A DNA stretch of 64,000 bases from Aquisphaera insulae (GCF_011064615.1 NZ_JAALJH010000002.1:1-64000), one strand, 5' to 3'; counted from the first letter of the stretch, positions 47,394-57,250 are shown. A program made the numbers and translations. The notes: generated from the sequence alone by a model not told the origin.

Positions 47394-48224
47394 ATGATTC
47401 GCCTGGGGATCTGCAACGAGCTCTTCGAGGGCTGGGACTTCGCGGACGTCTGCCGCACGGTCAAGGCGATTGGATACGAGGGGCTGGAGATTGCCCCGTT
47501 TACCCTGGCGTCGCGGATTGACGAGCTTGCGGCGGATCGACGGCGAGAGCTTCGATCGATCGTGGCGGACAGCGGGCTCGAGACGATCGGGCTCCACTGG
47601 CTGCTGGCGAGGACCGAGGGGTTCTACCTGACCTCCCCGGACGAGGCCGTCCGCCGCAGGACGGCCGATTACCTGGTCAGGCTCGCGGAGGCGACCCGCG
47701 ATCTCGGGGGCTCGCTGATGGTCCTGGGTTCGCCCAAACAGAGGGACTTGTTGCCTGGCGTGAGCCTCGACGAGGCGACGGGATACGCCCTGGATGTGTT
47801 CCGCCGTATCATGCCGGCCGTGGGCGATCTCGGCGTCGATCTCTGCTTCGAGCCGCTGGCGCCCTCGGAGACGAATTTCATCAACACCTGCGCCCAGGCC
47901 ATGGAGCTGGTGGAGCAGGTCAACCACCCTCGTTTCAAGCTCCACATGGACGTGAAGGCGCAGAGTGGCGAGCATGGAACGTCAGTCCCGGCCCTCATCC
48001 GCCGGTACGCCCATGATGCGGGCCATTTCCACGCCCAGGACCTGAACCTGCAGGGCCCGGGGATGGGGGACGTCGACTTCCGGCCGATCCTGAAAGCCCT
48101 CGTCGACTCGGGCTATGATCGCTGGGTCTCGGTGGAGGTCTTCGACTTCTCGCCGGGCGCCGAGGAGACGGCCCGCCGGAGCCTCGAATGCCTCAGAGAG
48201 TCGCTGCGACTGGCCACCCGATGA
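47394..48224 (+). CDS. Sugar phosphate isomerase/epimerase (xylose isomerase-like TIM barrel)
   Basis: A 276-residue TIM-barrel protein. Likely metal ligands are Glu153 (FEPL), Asp186 (HMDVKA), His213 (HFHAQD) and Glu248 (VSVEVFD), matching the AP-endonuclease-2/xylose-isomerase-like superfamily. The substrate is unknown; sugar or inosose epimerisation is usual for the family. AGAGGA precedes the ATG by about 7 bases. It starts 11 bases after folD. Confidence 0.85.
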   Translation: MIRLGICNELFEGWDFADVCRTVKAIGYEGLEIAPFTLASRIDELAADRRRELRSIVADSGLETIGLHWLLARTEGFYLTSPDEAVRRRTADYLVRLAEATRDLGGSLMVLGSPKQRDLLPGVSLDEATGYALDVFRRIMPAVGDLGVDLCFEPLAPSETNFINTCAQAMELVEQVNHPRFKLHMDVKAQSGEHGTSVPALIRRYAHDAGHFHAQDLNLQGPGMGDVDFRPILKALVDSGYDRWVSVEVFDFSPGAEETARRSLECLRESLRLATR

Positions 48225-48406
48225 CCGCACCAGACCGGGCGGAACTCCCGGATTGGCCTGTTCAAGTTCCTTCGACCTGCTATCCTCCCGCCCGCCGAGT
48301 TCCTTTCTGACCGGGGCCGTTTCACGTCGCCATCAACCCCGGATTCGGCGAACAGGATAGGCTCGGGCTCGCCACCTGGAGGAGTCCGGCCAGGAGGAGG
48401 TGCGCC

Positions 48407-49408
48407 GTGGGGGGCCAGAGCCGATCCGTGGTCAAGGGGCGGAGCCGCCCGGAAATCGAGGCACTCGAGGGTCGAGTCGTCCTCGCGACCTTCAACGCCT
48501 CCAACGTCAGCCAGCTCGTCACGAGCATCGCCCAGGCGGCGGCCACGCCGGGCGCGAATACGATCCTTCTGGCGCCGGGCAACTACATCACCCGACAGGC
48601 GATCCAGATTCGCGGGGTCCAGGATCTGACCATCCAGCCGAAGACGGCGAACACCTCCGTCAACCTGATTGGCGCCGTGGTCGATCGCGTCCTCACGATC
48701 GACGGCGGCAATGTCACCCTGAAGAATCTCACGGTCTCCAACGGCGGTGGCGTCATCGGGGCCGGTATCGGCGCCCAGAACGCCAACCTGACCCTCCAAG
48801 GCGTGCGGGTCTTCAACAACGTCGCCACCGGCGCGGCGGGGGGCGTTTTCGTCCAGAATGGGTCGCTGAACGTCCAGAGCAGCACGATCCTCGACAACCG
48901 GGTGAGCCGCGCAGGTGGGGCCGGCGGCGGCGGCATCGTGGCCCTCAACGCCGCGACCAACATCAGCGCATCGGTCATCCAGCGGAACTCCGTCTTCGCC
49001 GTGGACCTGACCTCCGGGAACGCGGTGACCGGCATGGGCTCCGGCATCTACACGGCCGGCGGAACCCTGGCGATTACCGGTTCCACGATCACGCAGAATA
49101 CGGTCAATTCGAGCTCCATCGGGACCTCGTCCCAGGCGTTCGGCGCCGGCGTCTACACCACCAATACCGCGTCGACCGTGACGAACACGAAGGCGACGGC
49201 CAACGGCCTGTCGACCTTCGCGACGCAGACCGCGGTCGCGCAGGGCTCCGCCTTCGCGACCGTCGGCGGCAGCCTCGCGGTCAGCAACAGCACCATCAGC
49301 GGGAACGGCCCCAAGGGCTGGGCGTCCTTCTACAATCAGAATGCGACGGTGACCGTGACCAACAGCACTCTGGACGGCAGCAAGATCACGGGGACCAAGA
49401 CGCTCTGA
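48407..49408 (+). CDS. Exported beta-helix protein with planctomycete N-terminal motif
   Basis: A 333-residue protein. Residues about 14-28 (RPEIEALEGRVVLA) are the same kind of planctomycete N-terminal motif as LALEDRRLLS in the large surface protein at 15439-19458. The rest is right-handed beta-helix (NVTLKNLTVSNGG, SSTILDNRV, GSTITQNTV, NSTISGNG rungs) rich in Asn, Thr, Ser and Gly, with almost no cysteine. It is a short relative without Ig-like or MBG repeats. The start is GTG at 48407 with AGGAGG at 48395-48400. A surface or adhesion role is inferred. Confidence 0.8.
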   Translation: MGGQSRSVVKGRSRPEIEALEGRVVLATFNASNVSQLVTSIAQAAATPGANTILLAPGNYITRQAIQIRGVQDLTIQPKTANTSVNLIGAVVDRVLTIDGGNVTLKNLTVSNGGGVIGAGIGAQNANLTLQGVRVFNNVATGAAGGVFVQNGSLNVQSSTILDNRVSRAGGAGGGGIVALNAATNISASVIQRNSVFAVDLTSGNAVTGMGSGIYTAGGTLAITGSTITQNTVNSSSIGTSSQAFGAGVYTTNTASTVTNTKATANGLSTFATQTAVAQGSAFATVGGSLAVSNSTISGNGPKGWASFYNQNATVTVTNSTLDGSKITGTKTL

Positions 49409-49570
49409 TCGGGGAGACCCCGCGAGAGCATGCCGGGCGAAACGGGGCGGCTGCCCTGCGCCGGGTGGCGATGGCTCGCCTTGCCGCCCCCACCTGAACG
49501 CCATAGGATGATTCCTGGGTATTCACGGCCCGACCGTTGGGTCGCGGTGGAGTCCTCGAGGAGTCAGCCC

Positions 49571-52369
49571 ATGCGTCCCGGTCCTCCCTTTCGCGTTTCC
49601 GGATCTCGTCTTGTCGCAAGCCTGTTGCCCGTGATGGGCTTCCTGCTGGCCGCAACCGTGGCCCTGGCGGCGGACGAGCCCCTCCGGCCCGCGCAGAAGG
49701 ACAGCTCCCCGCGGGCGAGGCCGAAGGACGCGACCCTCACCCTGTCCGTCGAGCCGGCCGAGGCGAAGCCGGGCGAGACGGTCACGCTCAAGGTCACGGC
49801 GAAGCTGAAACCCGGCTGGCACATCTACACCTATGCGAAAAAACAGCCGGACGGCGATGGGCCTCGGAACACGCTCCTGGAGCTCTTTGACCCCGCCGGG
49901 CTGAAGGTCGTCGGATCGTGGAAGGCGTCGAAGGAGGCGGAGTCCCACGCCGAACCCGCCTTCGAGAACAAGGCCTTCTCCTACTACGAGGATGAGGTCA
50001 CCTGGAGCATCCCCCTCGAGGTTCCGGCCGACGCCGGTCCCGGCAAGAAGGAGATCCGTCTCCAGGCGAGCTACATGATCTGCAATTCACAGAATTGCAG
50101 TTTCCCCGGCCGCTGGACCCTGCCCCCGGCCTTGCTCACCATCGTCGGCGGGGGGCCGGCCAATCCCGGTCAGGTTCGCCGGACGTTTCGCGGCCCGCTC
50201 GAAGCGATCTTCGCCACGACCATGACGGCTCTGGTCCAGGCCGAGGGGAGCAAGCCGGCGACTTCGGCCGGACCCGCTCCGAAGAAGCCGGACACCAATC
50301 CGCGTATCCGCCCCAAGGGCGTTACGGTGACGCCCTCGGTGGAGCCGGTCGAGGCGAATCCCGGCGATACGGTGACCTACAAGGTTAGGGCGAAGCTCGA
50401 GCCGGGGCTGCACATCTACGCCGTGGCGAAGGACGGAGAGACCTCGGACGGGCCCGTCCCCACGACGTTCGACTTCTTCGACCCCGCCGGCCTCAAGCCC
50501 TCCGGGACCTGGAAGCCCGACCAAGCCCCTCAGGCACGACCCGAGCCGGCCTTCGAGAACAAGATCATCGAGTTCTTCGAGGACGCCGTCACCTGGAGCA
50601 CCACGCTGACCGTCCCCGTCGACGCAGCCCCCGGCAAGAAGACCCTCCGTTGCCAGATCGGCTACCAGATCTGCAACGACAAATCATGCTTCCCGTCGGG
50701 ACAGTGGACCCTGCCCGACGTGACGCTGAACATCGTCGCCGCGGCGGCTCCCACGGCCACGGCCCCCGCCGCGGCTCCGCCCGCGCCGGCCGCTTCGGCT
50801 CCTTCCGCACCGGTCATCGCGGCCGCGCCCGCGGCCGTCAAGTCGGACGCGACGCTCAGCGAGATCGCCCGCAAGAAGAACGAGGGCCTGATCCCGTTCC
50901 TGCTGGCCTCCGCACTGGGCGGCCTCTTCGCCCTGGTGATGCCGTGCGTCTGGCCGATGGTCCCGGTGACGGTCAACTTCTTCGTCAAGCAGGGGCAATC
51001 GAAGACCTCGGGCGGGAAGACGACGGAGCTGGCGATCACGTATTGCCTGGCCATCATCGGCATCTTCACGGCCGTCGGCGTGCTCTGCTCGTTCCTCTTC
51101 TCGTCGTCGTTCCTCCAGACCATGGCGAACAATCCCTGGCTCAACATCTTCGTCGCGGTCGTCTTCCTCGGCTTCGGGCTCAGCCTGCTGGGGCTCTTCG
51201 AGATCCGCCTGCCGAGCTTCCTCCTCAACGCCTCCGCGAAGGGCGAGAGCAGGGGGGGCCTCGTCGGCGTGATCTTCATGGCCCTCACGCTCACGATCAC
51301 CTCGTTCACCTGCACCTTCCCGGTGGTGGGCGGGTTGCTCGTGATGGCGGCCGGCGGCGACTTCCTCTATCCGATCCTCGGCCTGGCCACGTTCGCGACT
51401 GTCCTCGCGCTGCCGTTCTTCGTGCTGGCGCTTAGCCCCGGGCTGCTCCAGAAGATGCCCCGGAGCGGAGACTGGATGAACACGGTGAAGGTCGTCGGCG
51501 GGCTCGTCGAGATCGGTGCCGCGCTCAAGTTCCTGAACACGGCGGAGATCGCCTGGGTCACGCCCGAGAACGCGTTCTTCGACGCCCACGTGGTCCTCAC
51601 GGCCTGGATCGTCCTGTCGGCCGTCTGCGGATTTTACTTGCTCGGCTTCTTCCGGACCGATCACGACTACGAGGACGTGAAGATCGGCGCGGTCCGCATG
51701 GTCATCGCGACGATGTTCCTGGGCCTGGCCCTGTACATGACGCCCGCCCTCTTCGGCCGGCCGCCCCAGGGATTCATCTGGGACCGCCTGATCGTCGGCA
51801 TCCTGCCCCCCGACTCGTCCGAGTTCGAGCCGAGGCCGGCCCAGCTTCTGGCGGGGCCCGGCGTGGCTCCGGCCGGCGAGGTGAAGGCCACGTCCGCCGA
51901 TCCGGCCCAGGCCGAGCGCGAGCAGAAGTCGTTCCACGGCGTGCTCTGGGGCATGAGCTTCGATCAGGCGAAGGAGCGGGCCGCGGCCGAGAAGAGGCCG
52001 ATCCTGATCGACTTCACCGGCGTGAACTGCGCGAACTGCCGGCTGATGGAGAAGAGCGTCCTGCCCAAGCCCGAGGTCGTGAAGCGGCTCCAGGATTTCG
52101 TCACCGTCCAGCTCTATACCGATCGCGTCCCGATCGACTCGATCACCGCCGCCCAGCGGCAGGATCTCGCCGAGAAGAATCAGGAGCGGCAGCTCGACCT
52201 GGCCCAGGAGGCGACCAATCCGTTCTATGTCGTGCTCACGCCCGAGGGCAATGTCGTGTCCGCGATGGGCGGCTACAACGAGCCCAACGTCTTTGTTGAC
52301 TTCCTGACGAAGGCTCTCGAGAAGTCCAGGAGTACCGCGAGGGTCGCCCAGGCCACTCCGGAGAGGTGA
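49571..52369 (+). CDS. DsbD-type thiol:disulfide interchange protein with duplicated N-terminal domain
   Basis: A 932-residue protein that should carry electrons from cytoplasmic thioredoxin across the membrane to periplasmic acceptors. A signal peptide (about 10-30) is followed by two similar DsbD-alpha-like domains (about 45-190 and 250-395), each with a Cys pair in MICNSQNC or QICNDKSC. After an Ala/Pro-rich linker (about 396-433) comes the polytopic domain with its two redox cysteines, Cys459 in MPCVWPM and Cys581 in SFTCTFP. The C-terminal thioredoxin-like domain has C820-A-N-C823. Standard DsbD has a single N-terminal domain. The ATG at 49571 gives a clean signal peptide; the frame is open to 49430. 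It converges on the next gene with a 16-base gap. Confidence 0.9.
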   Translation: MRPGPPFRVSGSRLVASLLPVMGFLLAATVALAADEPLRPAQKDSSPRARPKDATLTLSVEPAEAKPGETVTLKVTAKLKPGWHIYTYAKKQPDGDGPRNTLLELFDPAGLKVVGSWKASKEAESHAEPAFENKAFSYYEDEVTWSIPLEVPADAGPGKKEIRLQASYMICNSQNCSFPGRWTLPPALLTIVGGGPANPGQVRRTFRGPLEAIFATTMTALVQAEGSKPATSAGPAPKKPDTNPRIRPKGVTVTPSVEPVEANPGDTVTYKVRAKLEPGLHIYAVAKDGETSDGPVPTTFDFFDPAGLKPSGTWKPDQAPQARPEPAFENKIIEFFEDAVTWSTTLTVPVDAAPGKKTLRCQIGYQICNDKSCFPSGQWTLPDVTLNIVAAAAPTATAPAAAPPAPAASAPSAPVIAAAPAAVKSDATLSEIARKKNEGLIPFLLASALGGLFALVMPCVWPMVPVTVNFFVKQGQSKTSGGKTTELAITYCLAIIGIFTAVGVLCSFLFSSSFLQTMANNPWLNIFVAVVFLGFGLSLLGLFEIRLPSFLLNASAKGESRGGLVGVIFMALTLTITSFTCTFPVVGGLLVMAAGGDFLYPILGLATFATVLALPFFVLALSPGLLQKMPRSGDWMNTVKVVGGLVEIGAALKFLNTAEIAWVTPENAFFDAHVVLTAWIVLSAVCGFYLLGFFRTDHDYEDVKIGAVRMVIATMFLGLALYMTPALFGRPPQGFIWDRLIVGILPPDSSEFEPRPAQLLAGPGVAPAGEVKATSADPAQAEREQKSFHGVLWGMSFDQAKERAAAEKRPILIDFTGVNCANCRLMEKSVLPKPEVVKRLQDFVTVQLYTDRVPIDSITAAQRQDLAEKNQERQLDLAQEATNPFYVVLTPEGNVVSAMGGYNEPNVFVDFLTKALEKSRSTARVAQATPER

Positions 52370-52385
52370 CGACAGTCTGTCGCGT

Positions 52386-53417
52386 TCAACGATCGCCCGC
52401 GTAGAGCGGCGGCAGGCCCAGCGATCGCCGGACGTGCTCGACGTCGAACGGGTCGTTGACCGGGGACTCGGGGGGCACGCCGCGGAGCACGGCCACGACG
52501 TCGCGGGCGACCATCGTGGCCATGTTCGTCAGCCCTTCCTCGGTCTGGGCCGCGCTGTGGGGCGTGAGCAGGACGTCCGGGCGGCCGATCAGGGGATGGC
52601 CCGGCGGCGGCGGCTCCACGGCATAGACGTCGGCCCCGTAGCCCCAGAGCTTGCCGGCATCCAGGGCCTCGGCGACGGCCGATTCGTCCACCACGGGCCC
52701 GCGGCTGGTGTTCACGAGGATCGAGTCCGGCCGCATCAGCGCCAGGGCCTCGCGGCCGATCATGCCGCGAGTGCTCGCGTCGAGCGGGACGTGCATCGTG
52801 AGGTATTCCGAAGCCTCCAGGACCTCGCGGAAGCTCGCCCGATGGGCCCCGGTGCGGACCTCGACGTCGTGCGGCGCGGGGATGATGTCGTTGTAGAGGA
52901 TCTTCATGCCGAACGCGAGATGGGCGACCTCGGCCACCCGCCGGCCGATCCGGCCGAAGCCGACGATGCCCAGCGACCGACCGGCGATCTCGCGACCGAC
53001 CACGCTCGTTCGCGCGTGGTAATTTCCCTTCGCCAGCTCCGAGGTCATGCGGGGGAAGTGCTTGGAGAGGCCGATGAACAGGGCGAAGACGTGCTCGGCC
53101 ACGCTCTCCGTGTTGGCGCCCGGAGTGTAGACGACCTGGATCCCCCGGGCCGTGGCGGCCGGGATGTCGATCTGATCGTATCCCACGCCGTGCCGGCCGA
53201 CGACCTTCAGCTCCTTGCCGGCGGCGTCCAGGACCGCCGCATCGATCTTGCCGCCGGTCCGGATGATGACGGCCCGAGCCCCCGCGACCTCGCGGCGGAT
53301 CGTCGCCGGGTCGTTGCCGGTGGCCATGCGGACCTCGCCCGCCTCGCGAAGGATCCGCAGGCCGGCCTCCTTCATCGGATGGATCAGGAGGATGAGGGGG
53401 GCTTTCGGGCTGCTCAT
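52386..53417 (-). CDS. D-2-hydroxyacid dehydrogenase (phosphoglycerate dehydrogenase-like)
   Basis: A 343-residue NAD-dependent dehydrogenase. The nucleotide-binding motif GFGRIG (153-158) is present, as are the catalytic Arg239 (NTSRG), Glu268 and His287 (TPHSA). There is no C-terminal ACT or ASB regulatory domain, so it may be 3-phosphoglycerate dehydrogenase or another 2-hydroxyacid enzyme (glyoxylate or hydroxypyruvate reductase type). No serine-pathway gene is adjacent, so no gene symbol is assigned. Confidence 0.88.
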   Translation of the reverse strand: MSSPKAPLILLIHPMKEAGLRILREAGEVRMATGNDPATIRREVAGARAVIIRTGGKIDAAVLDAAGKELKVVGRHGVGYDQIDIPAATARGIQVVYTPGANTESVAEHVFALFIGLSKHFPRMTSELAKGNYHARTSVVGREIAGRSLGIVGFGRIGRRVAEVAHLAFGMKILYNDIIPAPHDVEVRTGAHRASFREVLEASEYLTMHVPLDASTRGMIGREALALMRPDSILVNTSRGPVVDESAVAEALDAGKLWGYGADVYAVEPPPPGHPLIGRPDVLLTPHSAAQTEEGLTNMATMVARDVVAVLRGVPPESPVNDPFDVEHVRRSLGLPPLYAGDR

Positions 53418-53560
53418 GCGAGGGAGATCCGGGCGGCTGGGGGATCGAGGCCGGTGGCGTCATGCGACGTCCGGACTATTATAGGGAATGACTCGCGAGT
53501 TTCCGCCGGGGTTCGGGCCCGCCCGTCGGATCGCCGGTCCAGCAGGATGATGGCCGCCGT

Positions 53561-54826
53561 ATGCACGCTCCGACGCGACTCTGGTTGTCCCGATCATGGA
53601 CGGTCCTCGGCCCGGTCCTGATCGGGCTGGCAATCCGGGGGGCCGCCATGGCGAGTGGGGCCGGCGCGTTCGAGGATCCCGACAACTACCTCCCGCTGGC
53701 GCGTTCGCTCGCCCGCGGCGACGGTCTGGCGTGGAAGGGCCGCCCCACGGCCTATCGGCCGCCCCTGTATCCCCTGGTCCTGGCGCCGATCGTCCGCCTC
53801 GCCGATCCGAATCCCGTTCCCGTCATCGCGGCCCTCCACCTGGCACTCGGAGCGGCGACGATCTGGCAGACGACGCTGGCGGCTCGCCGCTGGGGCCTGA
53901 CCGATCGCCGTGCTCTGATCGCGGGGTTGATCGCGGCCTGCGATCCCGTGCTCGCCTGGCAGTCCCGGTTCATCATGACCGAGACCCTGAGCGCCTTCCT
54001 CGTCGTGTCCGCGGTCGCGTCCTTCGCCAGGCAAGGTCCTCGCGGGCTCGTCGAGGGAGGAATCTTCCTGGGACTCTCGGCCCTTTGCCGCCCCAGCCTC
54101 TTGCCGGGCGCCGGCGTCGCCGTGGCCGGGATCATGGCCTCCAGCCCGGGTTCGGTTCGGGATCGAGCGGCCCGCGGCCTGGTCGTGATGGCGCTCCTGG
54201 TCGCGGTCCTCGTGCCCTGGGCAATCCGGAACAGGCTGGCCCTGGGAGAGGCGGTCTGGACGACGACCCACGGCGGATACACGCTCGCGCTGGCCAACAA
54301 TCCGACGTACTACCGGGACGTCCTCGACGCCGAGGGCGATGGGGTCTGGAGCGGGGCGGAGCAATGGAACTGGTGGGATTCGGTCAATCGAACCACGAAC
54401 GGCATGACAGAGCCAGAGGCCGATCGCTTCCTCCGAGACTCGGCCCTCCGGCTGGCGAAGGAACGACCGGCCGCCTTCGCCCGGGCCTGCCTGGATCGGG
54501 CCGCCCGGTTCTGGAGCCTGGCGCCGGCCACGGCCGTCTACCCGGCTCGCGTCCGCGTCCTCACCGCCCTCTGGACCGTCCTCCTGTGGGCAGCCCTGCT
54601 CCTCGGGCTTCTGTGCCCGGGAACCTGGAGCTGGCCGCGGGTGGCGGCCCCGGCGGCGATCCTCGGGCTGACGATCGTCCATTTCTTCTTCTGGACCGAT
54701 CTGCGGATGCGGGCGCCCATCGTCCCCGCGATTGCGCTGGTTGCTGCCACGGCCGCGTGGCCGCCCTGGCCGTCGATCAGGAAACCCCGGCCGGCTCGAT
54801 CGGAGCCCGTTCTCTCGGGGCGGTGA
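53561..54826 (+). CDS. Polytopic glycosyltransferase-like membrane protein (GT39/ArnT type)
   Basis: A 421-residue protein with about nine or ten membrane segments. The N-terminal DNYLPLARSLARGDGLAWKG loop followed by RPPLYPLVLAP resembles the first periplasmic loop of dolichyl-/undecaprenyl-phosphate sugar transferases of the PMT_2 group. The MTETLSAFLVV and RPSLLPGAGVAV segments also fit. It probably moves a sugar from a lipid carrier to an envelope glycan. It lies divergent from the dehydrogenase gene, and its 3' end overlaps the 3' end of the next gene by 50 bases. Confidence 0.72.
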   Translation: MHAPTRLWLSRSWTVLGPVLIGLAIRGAAMASGAGAFEDPDNYLPLARSLARGDGLAWKGRPTAYRPPLYPLVLAPIVRLADPNPVPVIAALHLALGAATIWQTTLAARRWGLTDRRALIAGLIAACDPVLAWQSRFIMTETLSAFLVVSAVASFARQGPRGLVEGGIFLGLSALCRPSLLPGAGVAVAGIMASSPGSVRDRAARGLVVMALLVAVLVPWAIRNRLALGEAVWTTTHGGYTLALANNPTYYRDVLDAEGDGVWSGAEQWNWWDSVNRTTNGMTEPEADRFLRDSALRLAKERPAAFARACLDRAARFWSLAPATAVYPARVRVLTALWTVLLWAALLLGLLCPGTWSWPRVAAPAAILGLTIVHFFFWTDLRMRAPIVPAIALVAATAAWPPWPSIRKPRPARSEPVLSGR

Positions 54827-55940
54827 CCGGTCCCCCCGCCTCGGGGGCGGAGTCCTCCGGCCGGCGGTTGAACACGACCCAGCGCGACATCGAGAAGCTG
54901 ATGCCCGTCGCCAGGACGATCCCGACCACCGCCGCCGCCAGCTTGTGGTCGTCGAAGAACGGGATGTAGGCCGGGAGGACGAGGCTCAGCGTGAGGCTGA
55001 CCAGCATCGCGAGCGCATTGCCCATCGCGTAGGTGAGGAACTGGCGGGCGATGGAGCCTTCACGAGAGTCATTGAACGTGAGGCGGCGGTTGAGCGTGAA
55101 GTTCCAGACCATGGCCACCAGGATCGCCAGGGTCCGGGCGGTGGCCAGCGCCCACGAGAAGCCGGCGGAATCCAGGCTCGCCCCCGACCTGCGGAAGCCC
55201 GCCTGGAAGAGCGCGTAGAGGGTGAGGTCCACCACCATCCCGGAGGCACCCACCATGCAAAACTGGACGAGCCGGGAGAAGGTCCCGAACCGCTGGTCGA
55301 CGACCCGCTTCAACTGGCGGAGGTCATTCAGGCCGGCCGTGCGGAACTCCGGCCGATCGCCGGCGAGGGTCTCGATGGGGACGTCGACATGGTCGGGGCA
55401 GGGCCAGGTGATGAGGTCCAGCGCGGCCCGCGACCCCCGCGCAGGGTGTGGCGCCCGGGGCGTCGCCTCGATGTGATCCCGACGCACGGCCATCAATCCC
55501 GAGAATGCGTCCGAGGTCCCCAGCGCGGCCTGACCGCCGAGCGTCCAGAGGCGGTGCGAGACCGACCGGCTCATGGTCATCGAAGGAGCCCGGCGCGGGA
55601 CACCGATCGCCAGCACCGAATCCGACGCCTTCAGCGCGTCGACCAGGTCGACGATCGCACGGGGCGAGTAGGAGCGGCGAGGATCGAGCACGATGATGAC
55701 ATCCCCGGTCGCCACCCGGATCGCCGCCCGCATGGCCTCCACCTCGCCGCCGGAGGCCTCCACGGTCACGCCGGCCGATCCCTGTTCCGCCGACGAGCGA
55801 GGATCGACCCGCCCTGCGTGGATCAGCTCAACGCATCCCGCCCCGAACCGCGCCTCGAGCTCCTCCTCGTAGGCCGCAACGACGTCCTTGACCTGCTGAT
55901 CGCCGGACGAGACCAGGATGATCAGGCTGAAGCTCGACAT
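54777..55940 (-). CDS. GT2-like domain fused to GtrA-family membrane domain
   Basis: A 387-residue protein. The N-terminal 210 residues look like a family 2 glycosyltransferase fold (SLIILVSSGDQ, then VIIVLDPRRSYSPRAIVDLVDAL in the place of the usual DxD region). They are followed by the C-terminal GtrA domain with four TM segments (about 245-350: FCMVGASGMVVDLTLY and FTLNRRLTFND are typical). GtrA-type proteins flip or pass polyprenyl-phosphate sugars. The classical DxD is replaced by DPR, so transferase activity is uncertain. The ATG at 55940 fits; the frame is open to 56132. With the convergent GT39-like gene it forms a small envelope glycan pair. Confidence 0.82.
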   Translation of the reverse strand: MSSFSLIILVSSGDQQVKDVVAAYEEELEARFGAGCVELIHAGRVDPRSSAEQGSAGVTVEASGGEVEAMRAAIRVATGDVIIVLDPRRSYSPRAIVDLVDALKASDSVLAIGVPRRAPSMTMSRSVSHRLWTLGGQAALGTSDAFSGLMAVRRDHIEATPRAPHPARGSRAALDLITWPCPDHVDVPIETLAGDRPEFRTAGLNDLRQLKRVVDQRFGTFSRLVQFCMVGASGMVVDLTLYALFQAGFRRSGASLDSAGFSWALATARTLAILVAMVWNFTLNRRLTFNDSREGSIARQFLTYAMGNALAMLVSLTLSLVLPAYIPFFDDHKLAAAVVGIVLATGISFSMSRWVVFNRRPEDSAPEAGGPVTAPRERAPIEPAGVS

Positions 55941-56176
55941 GCTCGTGATTTCTCTTGAGGGAGGGACTCGGGACCTCATGTCACCGAGACGCAGGGCAGG
56001 GCAGGGGAGCATGGGCCGGTGGCTCCATGCGATCGAGGAGGTTTCCAGCCGATCGAAGGCGGGTTGTCGCTCCGTTGCATTCGCCCCACCGATCAAAGAA
56101 TAGTGCCGATCGGAAAAATCGGCAAGGCACACCCTGTCGTCGGAGCGTGGGGCGTCTCTCGCGGCATCTCGTCAGG

Positions 56177-57250
56177 TCAGATTCCCCGCTCGATCCATCC
56201 GCCGCCCAGCACCAGGTCTCCCTCGTAGAGCGTCACGACCTGCCCAGGGCTTACGGCGGACTGGGGCGATTCGAAGTGGATGCGTACTCGACGATCGGGC
56301 AGGGGAGTGACCCTGGCCGGGACGGCGGCATGACGGGCGCGGATCTGGGCGAAACAGGAGGTCTCGGCGGTCGGCTCTGGCCCCAGCCAGTTGAAACGGG
56401 ACGCCTCCAGTCCGTCCCGAAGCAGGGATGCGCGGTGGCCGATGGTGACGGTGCTGGTGGCCGGTTCGATCTGGACGACGTATCGGGGCTCGCCGAACGT
56501 GATCCCGAGCCCGCGCCGCTGGCCGATCGTGAAGCCCTCGATGCCGGGATGGGTGCCGACCTGGTTGCCGGACAGGTCGACCATCGGGCCGGACGTGTCG
56601 AGGCCCGGACGCATCTGCCGGACAAGGCGGAGATAGTCGTCATCCGGCACGAAGCAGATCTCCTGGCTCTCGGCCTTGTCGTGCACCGGGAGGTGGTGGC
56701 TGCGAGCCAGCTCGCGGATCTCGGCCTTCGGGCGGTCGCCGACGGGGAAGAGGACGTGGCGGAGCACCTCGGGGCGGAGTCCGGAGAGGACGTACGACTG
56801 GTCCTTGTTGCGGTCGATCCCGCGGGCGACGCGGAGCGTGCCGTCATCCGCGGGGACGATCCGCGCGTAGTGCCCGGTCGCGACGTGATCGGCGCCGACC
56901 TGCTTGCCGTAGCTCCAGAGCTTGCCGAACTTCAACCAGATGTTGCACATCACGCAGGGATTGGGGGTCCGCCCGGCGAGGTACTCGTCGGCGAAGTAAT
57001 CCTTGATGCGACCGAAGTCGTCCTCGAAGTCGAGCGCGTAGAAGGGGATGTCCAGGCGGTCGGCCACGCCCCGCGCGTCGAGCGAGTCGGCGACGCTGCA
57101 GCAGGTCTTCGCCCGCCGCTCGGCGTCCTCGGCGTGGCTGCCGGTCCTCATGAACAGGCCGATCACGTCGTATCCCTGGGACTTCAGCAGGAGGGCGGCG
57201 ACCGAGCTGTCGACCCCTCCGCTCATCGCCAGGACAACGCGCTTCGCCAT
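56177..57250 (-). CDS. mnmA: tRNA-specific 2-thiouridylase
   Basis: A 357-residue enzyme that thiolates U34 of tRNA-Lys, -Glu and -Gln using ATP and a sulfur carrier. The PP-loop SGGVDSS (10-16), the catalytic NPCVMCN with Cys99, GHYAR, DQSYVLSGL and the second Cys199 in SQEICFV are all present. The spacing matches functional MnmA. The ATG at 57250 is chosen because MAKRVVLAMSGG is the usual start; the frame extends to 57355. It lies 112 bases downstream of the haem protein gene on the same strand. Confidence 0.95.
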   Translation of the reverse strand: MAKRVVLAMSGGVDSSVAALLLKSQGYDVIGLFMRTGSHAEDAERRAKTCCSVADSLDARGVADRLDIPFYALDFEDDFGRIKDYFADEYLAGRTPNPCVMCNIWLKFGKLWSYGKQVGADHVATGHYARIVPADDGTLRVARGIDRNKDQSYVLSGLRPEVLRHVLFPVGDRPKAEIRELARSHHLPVHDKAESQEICFVPDDDYLRLVRQMRPGLDTSGPMVDLSGNQVGTHPGIEGFTIGQRRGLGITFGEPRYVVQIEPATSTVTIGHRASLLRDGLEASRFNWLGPEPTAETSCFAQIRARHAAVPARVTPLPDRRVRIHFESPQSAVSPGQVVTLYEGDLVLGGGWIERGI

